A DNA stretch of 64,000 nt, from contig NZ_JAPLET010000022.1 in assembly GCF_026391055.1 (NCBI RefSeq), forward strand, positions 1 to 64,000. The letters are read 5' to 3'. Of the stretch, positions 1 to 8,010 are shown piece by piece; within the stretch, counting starts at the first letter, position 1, and every line of letters starts with the position of its first letter. A program made the translations under genes and the position numbers. Below the pieces are notes generated by a model. It made no database searches, had not been told where the DNA came from, and worked only from the letters and a program-made list of their open reading frames with translations. The DNA is from Spirosoma sp. (lineage in GTDB: Bacteria; Bacteroidota; Bacteroidia; Cytophagales; Spirosomataceae).

Positions 1-216
1 GTGGACATAGCCATCTGGGCTTTCCATGGAGAAACGGACCGGAATGTACCGGTTGAAGGATGCGGGACCGTCATTAAGGCTATCCAACAAGCGGGTGGAC
101 ACCCACGTTACACCGAGTTTGGGGGAGTGGGGCACTATCTTGACCCTAGCTTAGACGCTACGCCAGGTATACTGGATTGGCTGTTTGGTCAAAGACGAGT
201 GATCCAGCAGGAGTAG
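1..216 (+). CDS. C-terminal part of an alpha/beta-hydrolase (esterase/prolyl-oligopeptidase type), cut by window edge
   Basis: The reading frame is open at base 1, so only the last 71 residues are seen. The segment 'HGETDRNVPVEG' is the typical loop carrying the acidic residue of an alpha/beta-hydrolase triad. 'GGVGHYL' carries the probable catalytic histidine, followed by the usual short C-terminal 'ILDWLF' helix. The nucleophile serine would lie upstream of the window. The substrate cannot be told from this part; secreted carboxylesterases and peptidases of the dienelactone-hydrolase or prolyl-oligopeptidase type end this way. The GTG at base 1 is probably an internal valine, not the start. 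Confidence 0.7.
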   Translation: MDIAIWAFHGETDRNVPVEGCGTVIKAIQQAGGHPRYTEFGGVGHYLDPSLDATPGILDWLFGQRRVIQQE

Positions 217-288
217 AGCTTTATGAAAAGATAGGGTTCCTACTTCTCTTACTTCTGGTGACCCTGAAGCCAATGAATGCAGAGTAAC

Positions 289-440
289 GTCGCTTAAAAC
301 GGCTCCTATCCGAGACGAGTAATCGTTCTTGAATAAGCATCCTTCAGAGACAATGAGGTATCATGATCTACTTCTTAAAACGGGCATTTCAAGTGACGGC
401 TTATTTTAATAACTGTTAACGGCTACCCGTAGCAAATGTA
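289..440 (+). repeat. Dispersed intergenic repeat, copy A
   Basis: It begins GTCGCTTAAAACGGCTCC, followed by 'CGAGACGAG'. The sequence AAACGGGCATTTCAAGTGAC (378-397) is nearly the inverse of that beginning. Beyond it lies 'CTACCCGTAGCA', matching the outer tail of copies C and F. The core between the inverse ends is 109 bp, about the same as copies B and E. Confidence 0.65.
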
Positions 441-593
441 TCGAAAACTGATTAAGAAGACAGTTGATCATGTATGACGCCGAAGTGACGAATTTTGTTT
501 GAAAGGACAATGCTTCCCTCTTTTTTGAATTAACTGAATTGTAGTAATTTACATTAATTGACCACAAAAGGCATATCAATATTTGGGTGAAAT

Positions 594-630
594 ATTAAAC
601 CGGTTACTAGCATAAAGTAACCGGTTTAAT
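594..630 (-). terminator. Perfect 14-bp inverted repeat, probable terminator of the lipoprotein gene
   Basis: Arms 594-607 and 617-630 (ATTAAACCGGTTAC and its exact complement) enclose a 9-base loop. The hairpin lies about 105 bases past the stop of the minus-strand gene ending at 736. There is no clear T-run, so a role in termination or RNA 3'-end protection is inferred from position and symmetry. Confidence 0.5.
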
Positions 631-735
631 AGGGGAGTACGAAAACACTATTAAGCATAGGTACCTTCTATCTAAAAGCAAATTTGTTATGATAAAAAAT
701 GAGTATTGTTCAGAATATATTGTGAACTTCTTTTT

Positions 736-1320
736 TTACTCAAATCTGCCTTTAATCGAAATGGGACTATCAAATTTTCCAGCTTCAATTTTAATTACTG
801 CTGGATCATCATTCTTAAATTGTGAACCTTTAATAAAAGTTGCTTCAAAGTTTCCTACAATGCGTTGATCATTAGAGCTATAAGATATGATCTGTAGTTT
901 AAGCGGTTGAGAAATGTCAAGTTTATAGGTTGATTTTCCTACATCGCCATCATCTTGAAAAGTGTTAAATGTTGCTGAAACTGAATCGCTGCTACATCCC
1001 AATAATGCGTTACTTGTCAGGGTATAATTTCCATTCTGCTTCTTAGGTATACCACTGAATTGTAGAATTTCACGGGCATATCCGTCTCTACTAAACTTAA
1101 AAATTTGAACGGTTAATGATCCCTGGCATGAACTACCGGGTAGCACATTAGGTGAAAGCGCAGCTGAACCAATGTTAGACCATGCACCTCCATTGTATAT
1201 GGCGCTTACTTCTCCCCAACCTTGGGCAAACCATTCTGGCCGAATTTCTTTGTCTGATTTACACGCATATAAAGCGCATAAGAAAGAGATCCTGATGAGT
1301 ATTGTGATAGGCACTTTCAT
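736..1320 (-). CDS. Hypothetical lipoprotein next to the metalloprotease
   Basis: This 194-residue protein starts with a short basic N-terminus, a hydrophobic segment and a lipobox-like 'LYAC' with the candidate lipid-bearing cysteine near residue 20. It should therefore be exported and anchored in the envelope. The mature part is rich in Ser, Asn and aromatic residues and alternates like an all-beta domain ('GNYTLTSNALLGC'). I recognise no family. It lies 10 bases downstream of the metalloprotease gene on the same strand, so the two are probably co-transcribed. A role as partner, inhibitor or surface tether of the protease is possible but only a guess from position. Confidence 0.7.
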   Translation of the reverse strand: MKVPITILIRISFLCALYACKSDKEIRPEWFAQGWGEVSAIYNGGAWSNIGSAALSPNVLPGSSCQGSLTVQIFKFSRDGYAREILQFSGIPKKQNGNYTLTSNALLGCSSDSVSATFNTFQDDGDVGKSTYKLDISQPLKLQIISYSSNDQRIVGNFEATFIKGSQFKNDDPAVIKIEAGKFDSPISIKGRFE

Positions 1321-1330
1321 AGCTCGCTTA

Positions 1331-3157
1331 TTATTGAAAAATTATTTTCTTGGTTTTTACTGCTGTATCAGTACTTAATGTAAGTAGATAAGTTCCCGAC
1401 GTTATGGAGCCCCTTGAAAGTTTAATAGAGTGTTTTCCCGCATCGTATCGTTTGTTCGTAATAATTTGTAACGGGCGGCCAGTCAAATCTGTTACTGCTA
1501 ATGAAGCTCGCTGAGGCTCTTTGAGATAAAAAGATAATTGTGTTTCAGTATCGATAGGATTTGGAGCAGGGTCAGAGAGGATAAGATCATCGTTATTTTC
1601 AGCAAGTCCCTCTATTGACCCTTGGCGGCCTCCGCATTGATTTCCATATACTTGCTGGTATGATTGAGTGACCTGACCATTATTAGTAACTTTTAAACGT
1701 ATCCACATAAATTGGGAATACAGATGTGAACTAAATGTTTCGCTAGTACTAAGCACATTCCCATAATTCGAACCGTCCGTACTGAGAGACCATTCGTAAG
1801 TAACAGGTGCCCCTTCATTGCCACATTTGTAAATTGCCTCCCAAGTATATACACCACAATAAATTCCGCCTGAGTATGGACCACTTATATAAGCGCTAAT
1901 GGGTTGATTTACAGGAGGTAGGAAGTTTTGTACAACACCCCCATTATTTGTGACAACCTGCGAATTATTAGCGTTTGTACTACCTGTGTAATACCCATTA
2001 ACCATTATATTAGGATTAGAAAACCGATTTAAACGATTATCTGCGCCAAATCCATTAGTGTGCATTACTGTAATTTGATTTTGCTGCTGACCAAGAACAT
2101 TGTACAACCGTATGCCATGAGCAAGACCAGATGTAGGATCAGATGCAACTTCATGACGTGCGCCGTACATATGGGCAACTTCATGCGTAAATGTATGGTT
2201 AGCATTTATGGCGTCTGCAATTCTGACTACACCGTAAGCAGAATTTGTGTTTGGACCAATATCAACCACTTGTCCTCGCGCGTTGGTCCAATTTTCACCT
2301 CGACAAAGTAAAATCATTATATCAGCACCGGCACTCACTCGTTGAGCCTGAACAGCGGCTGAATTTCTAAATTGATCAAGTGGAGTTGTGGTTAAAGTTC
2401 CTTCATTAATTCCAGTCAGTAGTGAGCTACCAGCCAATTCCATTTGAGGAGGATTAGCACCACTAACAGAAATAGCGGAATTCCATTCCGCTAAGCAAGT
2501 GTTGATAGAAGCATTTACATCTAGACCGGCATTCTGAGCAAGGTCAGTGAAGTACACATAAACACGGATGTTACCACCTGTGCAAGGATCACGGCGGGCA
2601 CCTTTATCTTTGGAAGGTTCACTTTCTAATTTAGTTGGCTTGAAATGACTTGCTTCACAAAGTTTTCCCTCTTTATAATTCTTCTCTAAACGGTAAATAG
2701 CGTGTGTTTTATCACCTTCTTTTAATGGCTGAACTTGATATGCATCGTCTTTATATTGTATGTTACCACTCACACGCCCTTGATTATAATAGAGGAGAAT
2801 CTCACCTACTATTCCTTCACCCTTCTGCGCTAAAATTTCACCAGCCCAAGAATATTCACTTGGTGTCTTTACCTGAACATACGTCTGCGTTGCTGTAATC
2901 GTATCCTTAGTATTAGGTAAAATGAACTTAAGCTGCCCATTCTGTAAAGAAGGTAGAAAATCGTTAAACTCGATAAAATTGAATTCTGACCCATACGCGT
3001 ATCTACGTAATTGATTTACCTTATCTGCATAATTACTCTCAACTACGGGCAATTTCTTAAATAATCCGTATGGCCGGTCAGGTTGTGCCCATACAGAAAA
3101 GTTTAATAGATTAATTACAATCAAAAACGATAGTGTTCTGGATGTAAACGTTTTCAT
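1331..3157 (-). CDS. Secreted zinc metalloprotease (reprolysin/M12-like) with T9SS sorting domain
   Basis: The 608-residue protein has a signal peptide ending around 'SVWAQ' (residue 25). A pro-region follows, then a metzincin catalytic domain. The motif HEVAHMYGARH at about residues 325-335 is the full HExxHxxGxxH zinc signature, and a methionine in 'TVMHTNG' some 30 residues later is a candidate Met-turn. After the catalytic domain comes an Ig/PKD-like beta domain (about 420-520). A C-terminal 'DPAPNPIDTETQLSFYL...' region (about 530-608) has the spacing of a type A T9SS sorting domain. The enzyme should therefore be exported across the outer membrane and released or anchored at the surface. 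Substrate is unknown. The ATG at 3157 is directly followed by the signal peptide, which supports this start. Confidence 0.88.
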   Translation of the reverse strand: MKTFTSRTLSFLIVINLLNFSVWAQPDRPYGLFKKLPVVESNYADKVNQLRRYAYGSEFNFIEFNDFLPSLQNGQLKFILPNTKDTITATQTYVQVKTPSEYSWAGEILAQKGEGIVGEILLYYNQGRVSGNIQYKDDAYQVQPLKEGDKTHAIYRLEKNYKEGKLCEASHFKPTKLESEPSKDKGARRDPCTGGNIRVYVYFTDLAQNAGLDVNASINTCLAEWNSAISVSGANPPQMELAGSSLLTGINEGTLTTTPLDQFRNSAAVQAQRVSAGADIMILLCRGENWTNARGQVVDIGPNTNSAYGVVRIADAINANHTFTHEVAHMYGARHEVASDPTSGLAHGIRLYNVLGQQQNQITVMHTNGFGADNRLNRFSNPNIMVNGYYTGSTNANNSQVVTNNGGVVQNFLPPVNQPISAYISGPYSGGIYCGVYTWEAIYKCGNEGAPVTYEWSLSTDGSNYGNVLSTSETFSSHLYSQFMWIRLKVTNNGQVTQSYQQVYGNQCGGRQGSIEGLAENNDDLILSDPAPNPIDTETQLSFYLKEPQRASLAVTDLTGRPLQIITNKRYDAGKHSIKLSRGSITSGTYLLTLSTDTAVKTKKIIFQ

Positions 3158-3672
3158 AATGATCGTAGAGTTTAAATGGATAAAAAAATATATGTGTATT
3201 TGTAGATTAAAATTTCGTTAAAATAGTTATGATATGAAATATTATTTTTCAAATATTTTATTGTTATAAACAATTATTTACCAAACGGTATTTAATTAAA
3301 CTAATTAGTAACCATTGTATTATATTTAATGAAGTTATTAAAAACTTATATTTCATAGACCGAAGTATAATGATCTGTCGACTTAGCCATCAACTAAACA
3401 TTTATAGGTCTATTTATCACGATACGTATGCGACTGATGGCCGGCACGCCGTGGTCCGGCATTCCGGTGCGGTTGGACAGACATTAAAAAATCATTGTCT
3501 CACAATTCGCTCCTCCTTGAGACGAGGAAACGTTCATGAATAGGTTCCCGTCTGATACGACGGAGTATTCATGCATCTTTTCCTTAAAAAGCGCGTTTGA
3601 AGAGATTCTTTTATATGAGCCGTGACCGTTGGAGTGGCGCTCTTTTTTAGCGCACCCGAATCGTTATAAATT
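3158..3672. other. AT-rich intergenic region with repeat copy B
   Basis: Bases 3160-3400 are very AT-rich and contain no coding frame; they are the likely promoter region of the metalloprotease. The second half is occupied by repeat copy B (3425-3607). Confidence 0.6.
3425..3607 (+). repeat. Dispersed intergenic repeat, copy B (longest copy)
   Basis: The head CGTATGCGACTGATGG is shared with copies K and D. It is followed by a GC-rich insert of about 30 bases not seen in K or D. Next come 'GTTGGACAG', an A-rich tract and the hairpin GTCTCA...TGAGAC (3497-3523). The core GAGACGAGGAAACGTTCATG is nearly identical to copy E. The end 'GCGCGTTTGAAGAGAT' is the degenerate inverse of the GTCTC end. 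Confidence 0.7.
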
Positions 3673-4035
3673 TTACATCTGATTCAGACACAATACTTCA
3701 ATCAGAAAACCGCCTGGAACTTGACAGTAGAATGTCCAAGAATTATGTAAGCTGCGAGGAGGTTCTACCATAAATCCGTCATCTTTCAGTCGCTGATTAA
3801 TTGTGTTGACGTCTTCTTGAGAGCTTTGAATGAATCCAATATGAAATTCTTGGGGATAAATCACTTCCGTTACTTTACTGAAGTTGCTGAGTGTGAGCAC
3901 TAAGCCATTTTCGTCTTGTAACACGGTTAGTACAGGGCTACCCTTGGTCAGCGGTTGGAAGCCAAAATAAGTTTGCAGAAACTGCTGCGTCTGTACTACG
4001 TCGCTAACGGCAAGATTTAAGTGATTAAGTTTCAT
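3673..4035 (-). CDS. VOC superfamily (glyoxalase/bleomycin-resistance-like) protein
   Basis: The 120-residue protein starting at 4035 begins 'MKLNHLNLAVSDV', the canonical first strand of a vicinal-oxygen-chelate fold. His5, His65 ('EFHIGF') and Glu113 ('FLIEVL') are placed like the metal ligands of the family. The open frame continues 66 codons upstream to 4233, but that extension shows no domain and precedes the normal start of the fold, so 4035 is preferred. VOC proteins include dioxygenases, glyoxalases and resistance proteins; nothing here fixes the substrate. It appears monocistronic, flanked by repeat copy B on one side and a short gap before the divergent sulfatase gene. Confidence 0.82.
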   Translation of the reverse strand: MKLNHLNLAVSDVVQTQQFLQTYFGFQPLTKGSPVLTVLQDENGLVLTLSNFSKVTEVIYPQEFHIGFIQSSQEDVNTINQRLKDDGFMVEPPRSLHNSWTFYCQVPGGFLIEVLCLNQM

Positions 4036-4395
4036 GAGATTATAGTTAAATGAGATCGTGCAGTACCCATGCAGTTTTAACAAAAGTATTAGCTTCATCT
4101 CAATCCCATAGGGTGTAAATACGACAATAGGAGGGGCGATTTCACAATCCGATCCGTATGCTACCAACATAGGGTCAATAAGGGGCGGTACTACCTTTAC
4201 TATACCGAGTACACCTATTTTATTAATCCTCAAAAAAACACTGCTGCACGAGACGAAATTAGATTAGGTTAACTTCGTCACCTAGACACTTACTTAAACA
4301 GTTTCCAGGAGCAAATCAGCTTACTTTTTCTTCCGGAAAGCCCTAGATGCTGAATCGTCATGAACCGGCCTGGATTCACTAATTCGTTCTTTTCG

Positions 4396-6165
4396 ATGAA
4401 AACTCATTTTTGGTTGGCTATAGGTGTGCTGCTCATCGGCACATGGATTGCACGGGGGCAGGCTACCAGCCCGCCACCAGCCGCTATCAAACCCAACGTA
4501 TTGTTCATCCTGACCGACGATCAGGGCTGGGGTGACCTGAGCCTACATGGCAATCGATTTGTTGAAACGCCTAATCTCGACCGGCTAGCCGCCAGCGGAG
4601 CCCAGTTCGAGCACTTTTTCGTCAGCCCGCTTTGTGCCCCTACCCGCGCCAGCCTGCTCACGGGCCGCTATCACCTTCGCACGGGTACGATTTCGGTCAC
4701 CCAGGGGTGGGAACGCATGCGTAGTGCTGAGCTCACCCTGGCCGAGGTGTTCCGCCAGAATGGTTATGCCACCGGCTGTTTTGGTAAATGGCATAACGGG
4801 GAACATGCCCCCGAAGATCCTAACGGGCAGGGATTTGATGAGTTTCTGGGCTTTTGTGCGGGTCACTGGAATAATTATTTTGATACTGACTTGCAGCATA
4901 ACGACCGGATGGTATCCACCAAAGGATTTATTACCGACGTACTGACCGATGCCGCCCTGAACTTTATCAGTCAGCACAAAGCCAAACCTTTTTTCTGTTA
5001 TGTGCCCTTTAACGCCCCCCACAGTCCTCACCAGGTACCGGATCGATATTTTAATAAGTATAAGGCTAAAGGCCTTGACGATGAGCAAGCCAGTATCTAT
5101 GGCATGGTTGAAAACGTCGATGATAACGTGGCGCGGCTTTTGGCCAGACTGGACCAATTGGGTTTAGCCCAAAACACGATTGTTGTGTTTGCGACCGACA
5201 ATGGTCCTAACGGTCACCGTTTCAATGGGGCGATGAAGGGCATCAAAGGCTCGGTCGATGAGGGGGGCGTCCGCGTGCCGCTATTCGTGCGGTGGCTGGG
5301 TAAGATACGTCCCCAAACCAAGATTCGACCCAACGCGGCCCACATCGATCTACTGCCAACGCTGGTCGGCTTGTGTCGCTTACACTTTACACCCGCTAAC
5401 CCCATTGATGGCCGCAGCCTGGCAGGCCTGTTGCTTGCGCAAGCCGACACGCTGTCTGATCGCCTGCTGTTTACCCACGTCGCCGGGATGAGTGAGGGCG
5501 GACTTCCTGCCGAGCCAGGAGCTGTTCGCACAGCTCAGTACCGGCTGGTCGAAGAAAAGCAACAGATCCACTTGTACGATATGCTGAGCGATCCGTCACA
5601 ATCGACGGATCTGGCCGCTGAGCAACCCCGGCAGGTACAACTACTGCAGGTTGCCTATGATCGCTGGTTTCGGGACGTGTCCCAAATGATAAGCCTTTCC
5701 CGTCCTGTGCCGGTGGCGGGCCGACGGGTGTTGTTACAGGCCCCGGAAGCTCACTTCTCGGGTAAGGTCCGCTACAAACAGGGCAACGGCTGGGCCAATG
5801 ACTGGCTCATTAACTGGCAGTCAGCCGCCGATTCAATTTGGTGGGATGTGGTCGTTGAGCGACCGGGGATGTATCAATTTAGTTTGCAGTATACCGCTCC
5901 AAAAGCTGCTCTTGGAACGCTACTGACCATGACAGCCGGTACTAAGACACTGCACCAAACGATACAAAGCAGTTTCGACCCGCCTTTGAACCCCAGCCCC
6001 GACCGTATTCCCCGTAAAGAAGTATACGAAAAACCCTGGGCCTGGTTGACGTTAGGAAAACTAAAGCTGTCTGAAGGCCATCACCGGATTCTGCTGCAGG
6101 CAGGCTCGGTCCCGCATGGGCAAGTAGCCGAAGTAAAAGCGCTCCTACTTACTGGTTCTGAGTAG
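4396..6165 (+). CDS. Secreted arylsulfatase (S1 family) with C-terminal beta domain
   Basis: This is a 589-residue formylglycine-dependent sulfatase. The start at 4396 gives a clean signal peptide ('MKTHFWLAIGVLL...RGQA'); an upstream ATG at 4360 only adds 12 residues. The metal-binding 'LTDDQGWGD' is near residue 40. The modification motif CAPTR, with Cys80 as the residue converted to formylglycine, is followed by 'ASLLTGR'. 'GKWHNG' and 'FATDNGPNG' supply further active-site residues. Residues from about 445 to the end form an extra domain resembling the accessory beta module found in many Bacteroidota sulfatases. It removes sulfate esters from carbohydrates or aryl substrates; which one is not visible. 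No anaerobic maturase gene is nearby. The gene stands alone between the VOC gene and repeat copy C. Confidence 0.92.
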   Translation: MKTHFWLAIGVLLIGTWIARGQATSPPPAAIKPNVLFILTDDQGWGDLSLHGNRFVETPNLDRLAASGAQFEHFFVSPLCAPTRASLLTGRYHLRTGTISVTQGWERMRSAELTLAEVFRQNGYATGCFGKWHNGEHAPEDPNGQGFDEFLGFCAGHWNNYFDTDLQHNDRMVSTKGFITDVLTDAALNFISQHKAKPFFCYVPFNAPHSPHQVPDRYFNKYKAKGLDDEQASIYGMVENVDDNVARLLARLDQLGLAQNTIVVFATDNGPNGHRFNGAMKGIKGSVDEGGVRVPLFVRWLGKIRPQTKIRPNAAHIDLLPTLVGLCRLHFTPANPIDGRSLAGLLLAQADTLSDRLLFTHVAGMSEGGLPAEPGAVRTAQYRLVEEKQQIHLYDMLSDPSQSTDLAAEQPRQVQLLQVAYDRWFRDVSQMISLSRPVPVAGRRVLLQAPEAHFSGKVRYKQGNGWANDWLINWQSAADSIWWDVVVERPGMYQFSLQYTAPKAALGTLLTMTAGTKTLHQTIQSSFDPPLNPSPDRIPRKEVYEKPWAWLTLGKLKLSEGHHRILLQAGSVPHGQVAEVKALLLTGSE

Positions 6166-6198
6166 TTCGTGTATATTGCAAATTGTTAAAACAAAATC

Positions 6199-6315
6199 GT
6201 TCAATAAAACGCTCTTACTCGAAACCAAAGTGCATCCATTTACCTGCTGCTGAAATGGGGCATTTCAAGAGACGACTTGTCTCGATTACTGTAAACTACC
6301 ATCCGTAGCATACAG
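6199..6315 (+). repeat. Dispersed intergenic repeat, copy C (short core)
   Basis: The 75-bp core runs from 'GTTCAATAAAACGCTC' to 'GGGCATTTCAAGAGAC'. The latter is an almost exact inverse of the best-preserved beginning (copy H, GTCTCTTTAAATGCTCCC). The outer tail CTACCATCCGTAGCATAC (6297-6314) is shared with copies A and F. It fills the gap between the convergent sulfatase and ArsR-type genes. Confidence 0.7.
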
Positions 6316-6327
6316 TACAATACCTTG

Positions 6328-6660
6328 CTAAGCTCCCGGTTCAACAACATTCGTGCTTTTTACTGATTTCAGCACTGAATTTAACACACCCGGAAATTTC
6401 TTTTCCAGCTCATCGGACCGTAGTGAAATCAGGCTTTGGGTGCCGTAGGGTCGTAGGTGGATGATGCCAGCCTCACGCAACACCCGAATATGATGGGACA
6501 TAGTCGACTTGGCGACGGTAGTCGGGATCGCACCACAGGACTTTTCACATTCAGACTCGGCCAGACATCGTACGTAATCTAACCGCACGGGGTCGCTGAG
6601 CGCATGGAGCACGCCCGTCAGCGTAATCTGGTCAGCGGTGGGGTGTTGGTACTGTTTCAT
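6328..6660 (-). CDS. ArsR-family winged-helix repressor
   Basis: The 110-residue protein is a compact ArsR/SmtB-type regulator. 'LSDPVRLDYVRCL' is the typical first helices, and 'VAKSTMSHHIRVLREAGII' is the helix-turn-helix with its recognition helix, followed by the wing 'LRPYGTQSLISL'. Cys32, Cys38 and Cys42 could bind a metal or sense a thiol-reactive compound, but they are not in the classic ELCVC arrangement. The gene is divergent from the RND efflux operon with a 209-base gap carrying candidate operators. Repression of the pump and of its own gene is the natural inference. Confidence 0.88.
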   Translation of the reverse strand: MKQYQHPTADQITLTGVLHALSDPVRLDYVRCLAESECEKSCGAIPTTVAKSTMSHHIRVLREAGIIHLRPYGTQSLISLRSDELEKKFPGVLNSVLKSVKSTNVVEPGA

Positions 6661-6692
6661 AAATTAAATTCGTCTGATTGCTGCTTCCACAC

Positions 6693-6716
6693 AGCTACTA
6701 CGTAATGACGTAGCTA
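6693..6716. promoter_or_regulatory. Palindromic operator candidate between repressor and efflux operon
   Basis: CTACGT...ACGTAG (6698-6713) is a perfect 6-bp inverted repeat with a 4-base centre, inside a wider AGCTAC/GTAGCT symmetry. It lies 33-56 bases upstream of the repressor start. ArsR-type dimers bind such imperfect 12-2-12 palindromes; the assignment is by position only. Confidence 0.4.
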
Positions 6717-6813
6717 CAGTAGTTGTTAACACAACAATGTGGTTACTGTAAATAATTCACTAGTTTTTTAGAATAAAGAAACCATCTACAAGGCCATCTT
6801 GTTCGACAACCAT

Positions 6814-6861
6814 AAAACAATGCAAGTTCGATAGTCGTAGAACATTAAAACAATACAACTT
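6814..6861 (+). promoter_or_regulatory. Direct repeat upstream of the RND operon
   Basis: AAAACAATGCAAGTT (6814-6828) and AAAACAATACAACTT (6847-6861) match at 13 of 15 bases. They are spaced 33 bp apart, about three helical turns, just before the operon start at 6870. This may be a regulator or polymerase contact site. Confidence 0.35.
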
Positions 6862-6869
6862 GACATAAG

Positions 6870-7961
6870 ATGAAAACGCTAAATTTTCGAAAACAGTCGC
6901 TGATTGCAGGGCTGATCGTTCTGACGATTGCTCTATTTCTAATCACGCCGAAATTATTGTCTAACAAGCCAACAGCAGCCACTAACGATAAGACCACTAC
7001 GCCAACACCGCCAACTGAAAACAAGGTAGCCACTGATGCTTTCGTTGTTAAACGCGAGACCATCACTGACGAACTACAAACTACCGGCACCATCCAGGCC
7101 AATCAGGAGGTCAATCTTGTCAGCGAAGTGGCCCGTAAGCTAGTCCGGGTGTATGCTCGGGAGGGGAGTTTCGTCAGCCAGGGTACGTTGCTCTACAAGT
7201 TAGATGATGCCGATCTGCTCGCTAAAAAACGCAGACTGGCTCTTCAGGAGAAACTGGCTAAACTGGATGAAAGACGTTTCCGCGAACTGTTGACGAGCGA
7301 AGCGGTCAATCAGCAGGAATACGATAAAGTATTGACCAACCTGAACGTATTACAAGCTGAAATGGCAATGATTGACGTGGATCTGGTTAAAACAGAAATC
7401 CGGGCTCCGTTTGCGGGTAAACTAGGGCTTAAACGCGTCGACGTTGGCGCGTACGTAACGCCAACAACAGTTCTTGGCTCGATTGATGACATTAGCCGGG
7501 TAGAGGTTAACTTCACAATTCCCGAAAAATACGCGTCGGAGGTTCGGCCGGGCCAGACTATTCACTTTACAACTGAAAATAGCAGTCGCCCGTTTCTGGC
7601 GAAGGTCAAGGCTACGGAGCCGAAGATAGAAGCAAACACCCGGAGCTTAGTGGTCAAGGCTATTAGCGAGAACAAAGGTGGCCAACTGGTACCCGGTTCT
7701 TCGGCTAAGATTGCTTTTGCGCTACACATTGCTCAGGACGGCATTCTGGTACCCACGCAAGCTTTGATTCCTACATCCAAAGGGTACTCCCTGTTCAGAA
7801 TCAAAAACGGGAAAGCCGAGCGCCGGGAGGTAACAACCGGAAGCCGGACGAAAGGAGCCGTGCAGATTCTGAAAGGCCTGTCGATCGGCGATACCGTGCT
7901 AACCACCAATTTGCTACGTCTGGACACGGGTATATCAGTAACGGCATCAACTATTGAATAA
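6870..7961 (+). CDS. RND efflux periplasmic adaptor (membrane fusion protein, HlyD/AcrA type)
   Basis: The 363-residue protein has an uncleaved-looking N-terminal hydrophobic segment ('LIAGLIVLTIALFLITPKLL'), a Thr/Pro-rich linker and a barrel-sandwich/lipoyl domain ('GTIQANQEVNLVSEVARKL', later 'IRAPFAGKLGLKRVDVGAYV'). Between the lipoyl halves is a short alpha-hairpin ('LAKLDERRFRELLTSEAVNQ'). The beta-barrel follows ('SRVEVNFTIPEKYASEVRPG'), then the membrane-proximal domain. It bridges the inner-membrane pump and the outer-membrane channel. It is the first gene of the operon: 49 bases before the pump gene, divergent from the ArsR-type repressor. Confidence 0.93.
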   Translation: MKTLNFRKQSLIAGLIVLTIALFLITPKLLSNKPTAATNDKTTTPTPPTENKVATDAFVVKRETITDELQTTGTIQANQEVNLVSEVARKLVRVYAREGSFVSQGTLLYKLDDADLLAKKRRLALQEKLAKLDERRFRELLTSEAVNQQEYDKVLTNLNVLQAEMAMIDVDLVKTEIRAPFAGKLGLKRVDVGAYVTPTTVLGSIDDISRVEVNFTIPEKYASEVRPGQTIHFTTENSSRPFLAKVKATEPKIEANTRSLVVKAISENKGGQLVPGSSAKIAFALHIAQDGILVPTQALIPTSKGYSLFRIKNGKAERREVTTGSRTKGAVQILKGLSIGDTVLTTNLLRLDTGISVTASTIE

Positions 7962-8010
7962 CGATCCACCCTCGCCGTTCTCCTTCTCTTTGTTTTAAAA
8001 ATATCCCAAC

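Larger units (their letters stand above)
217..735. other. Gene-free stretch with repeat copy A and a 14-bp hairpin
   Basis: No convincing coding frame is seen between the hydrolase tail and the lipoprotein gene. The stretch holds one copy of the dispersed intergenic repeat (289-440) and a perfect hairpin (594-630). The remainder is AT-rich. Confidence 0.6.

Noticed and set aside
4036..4233. N-terminal extension of the VOC protein
   Set aside because: The VOC fold starts at the ATG at 4035; the extension has no signal or domain pattern.
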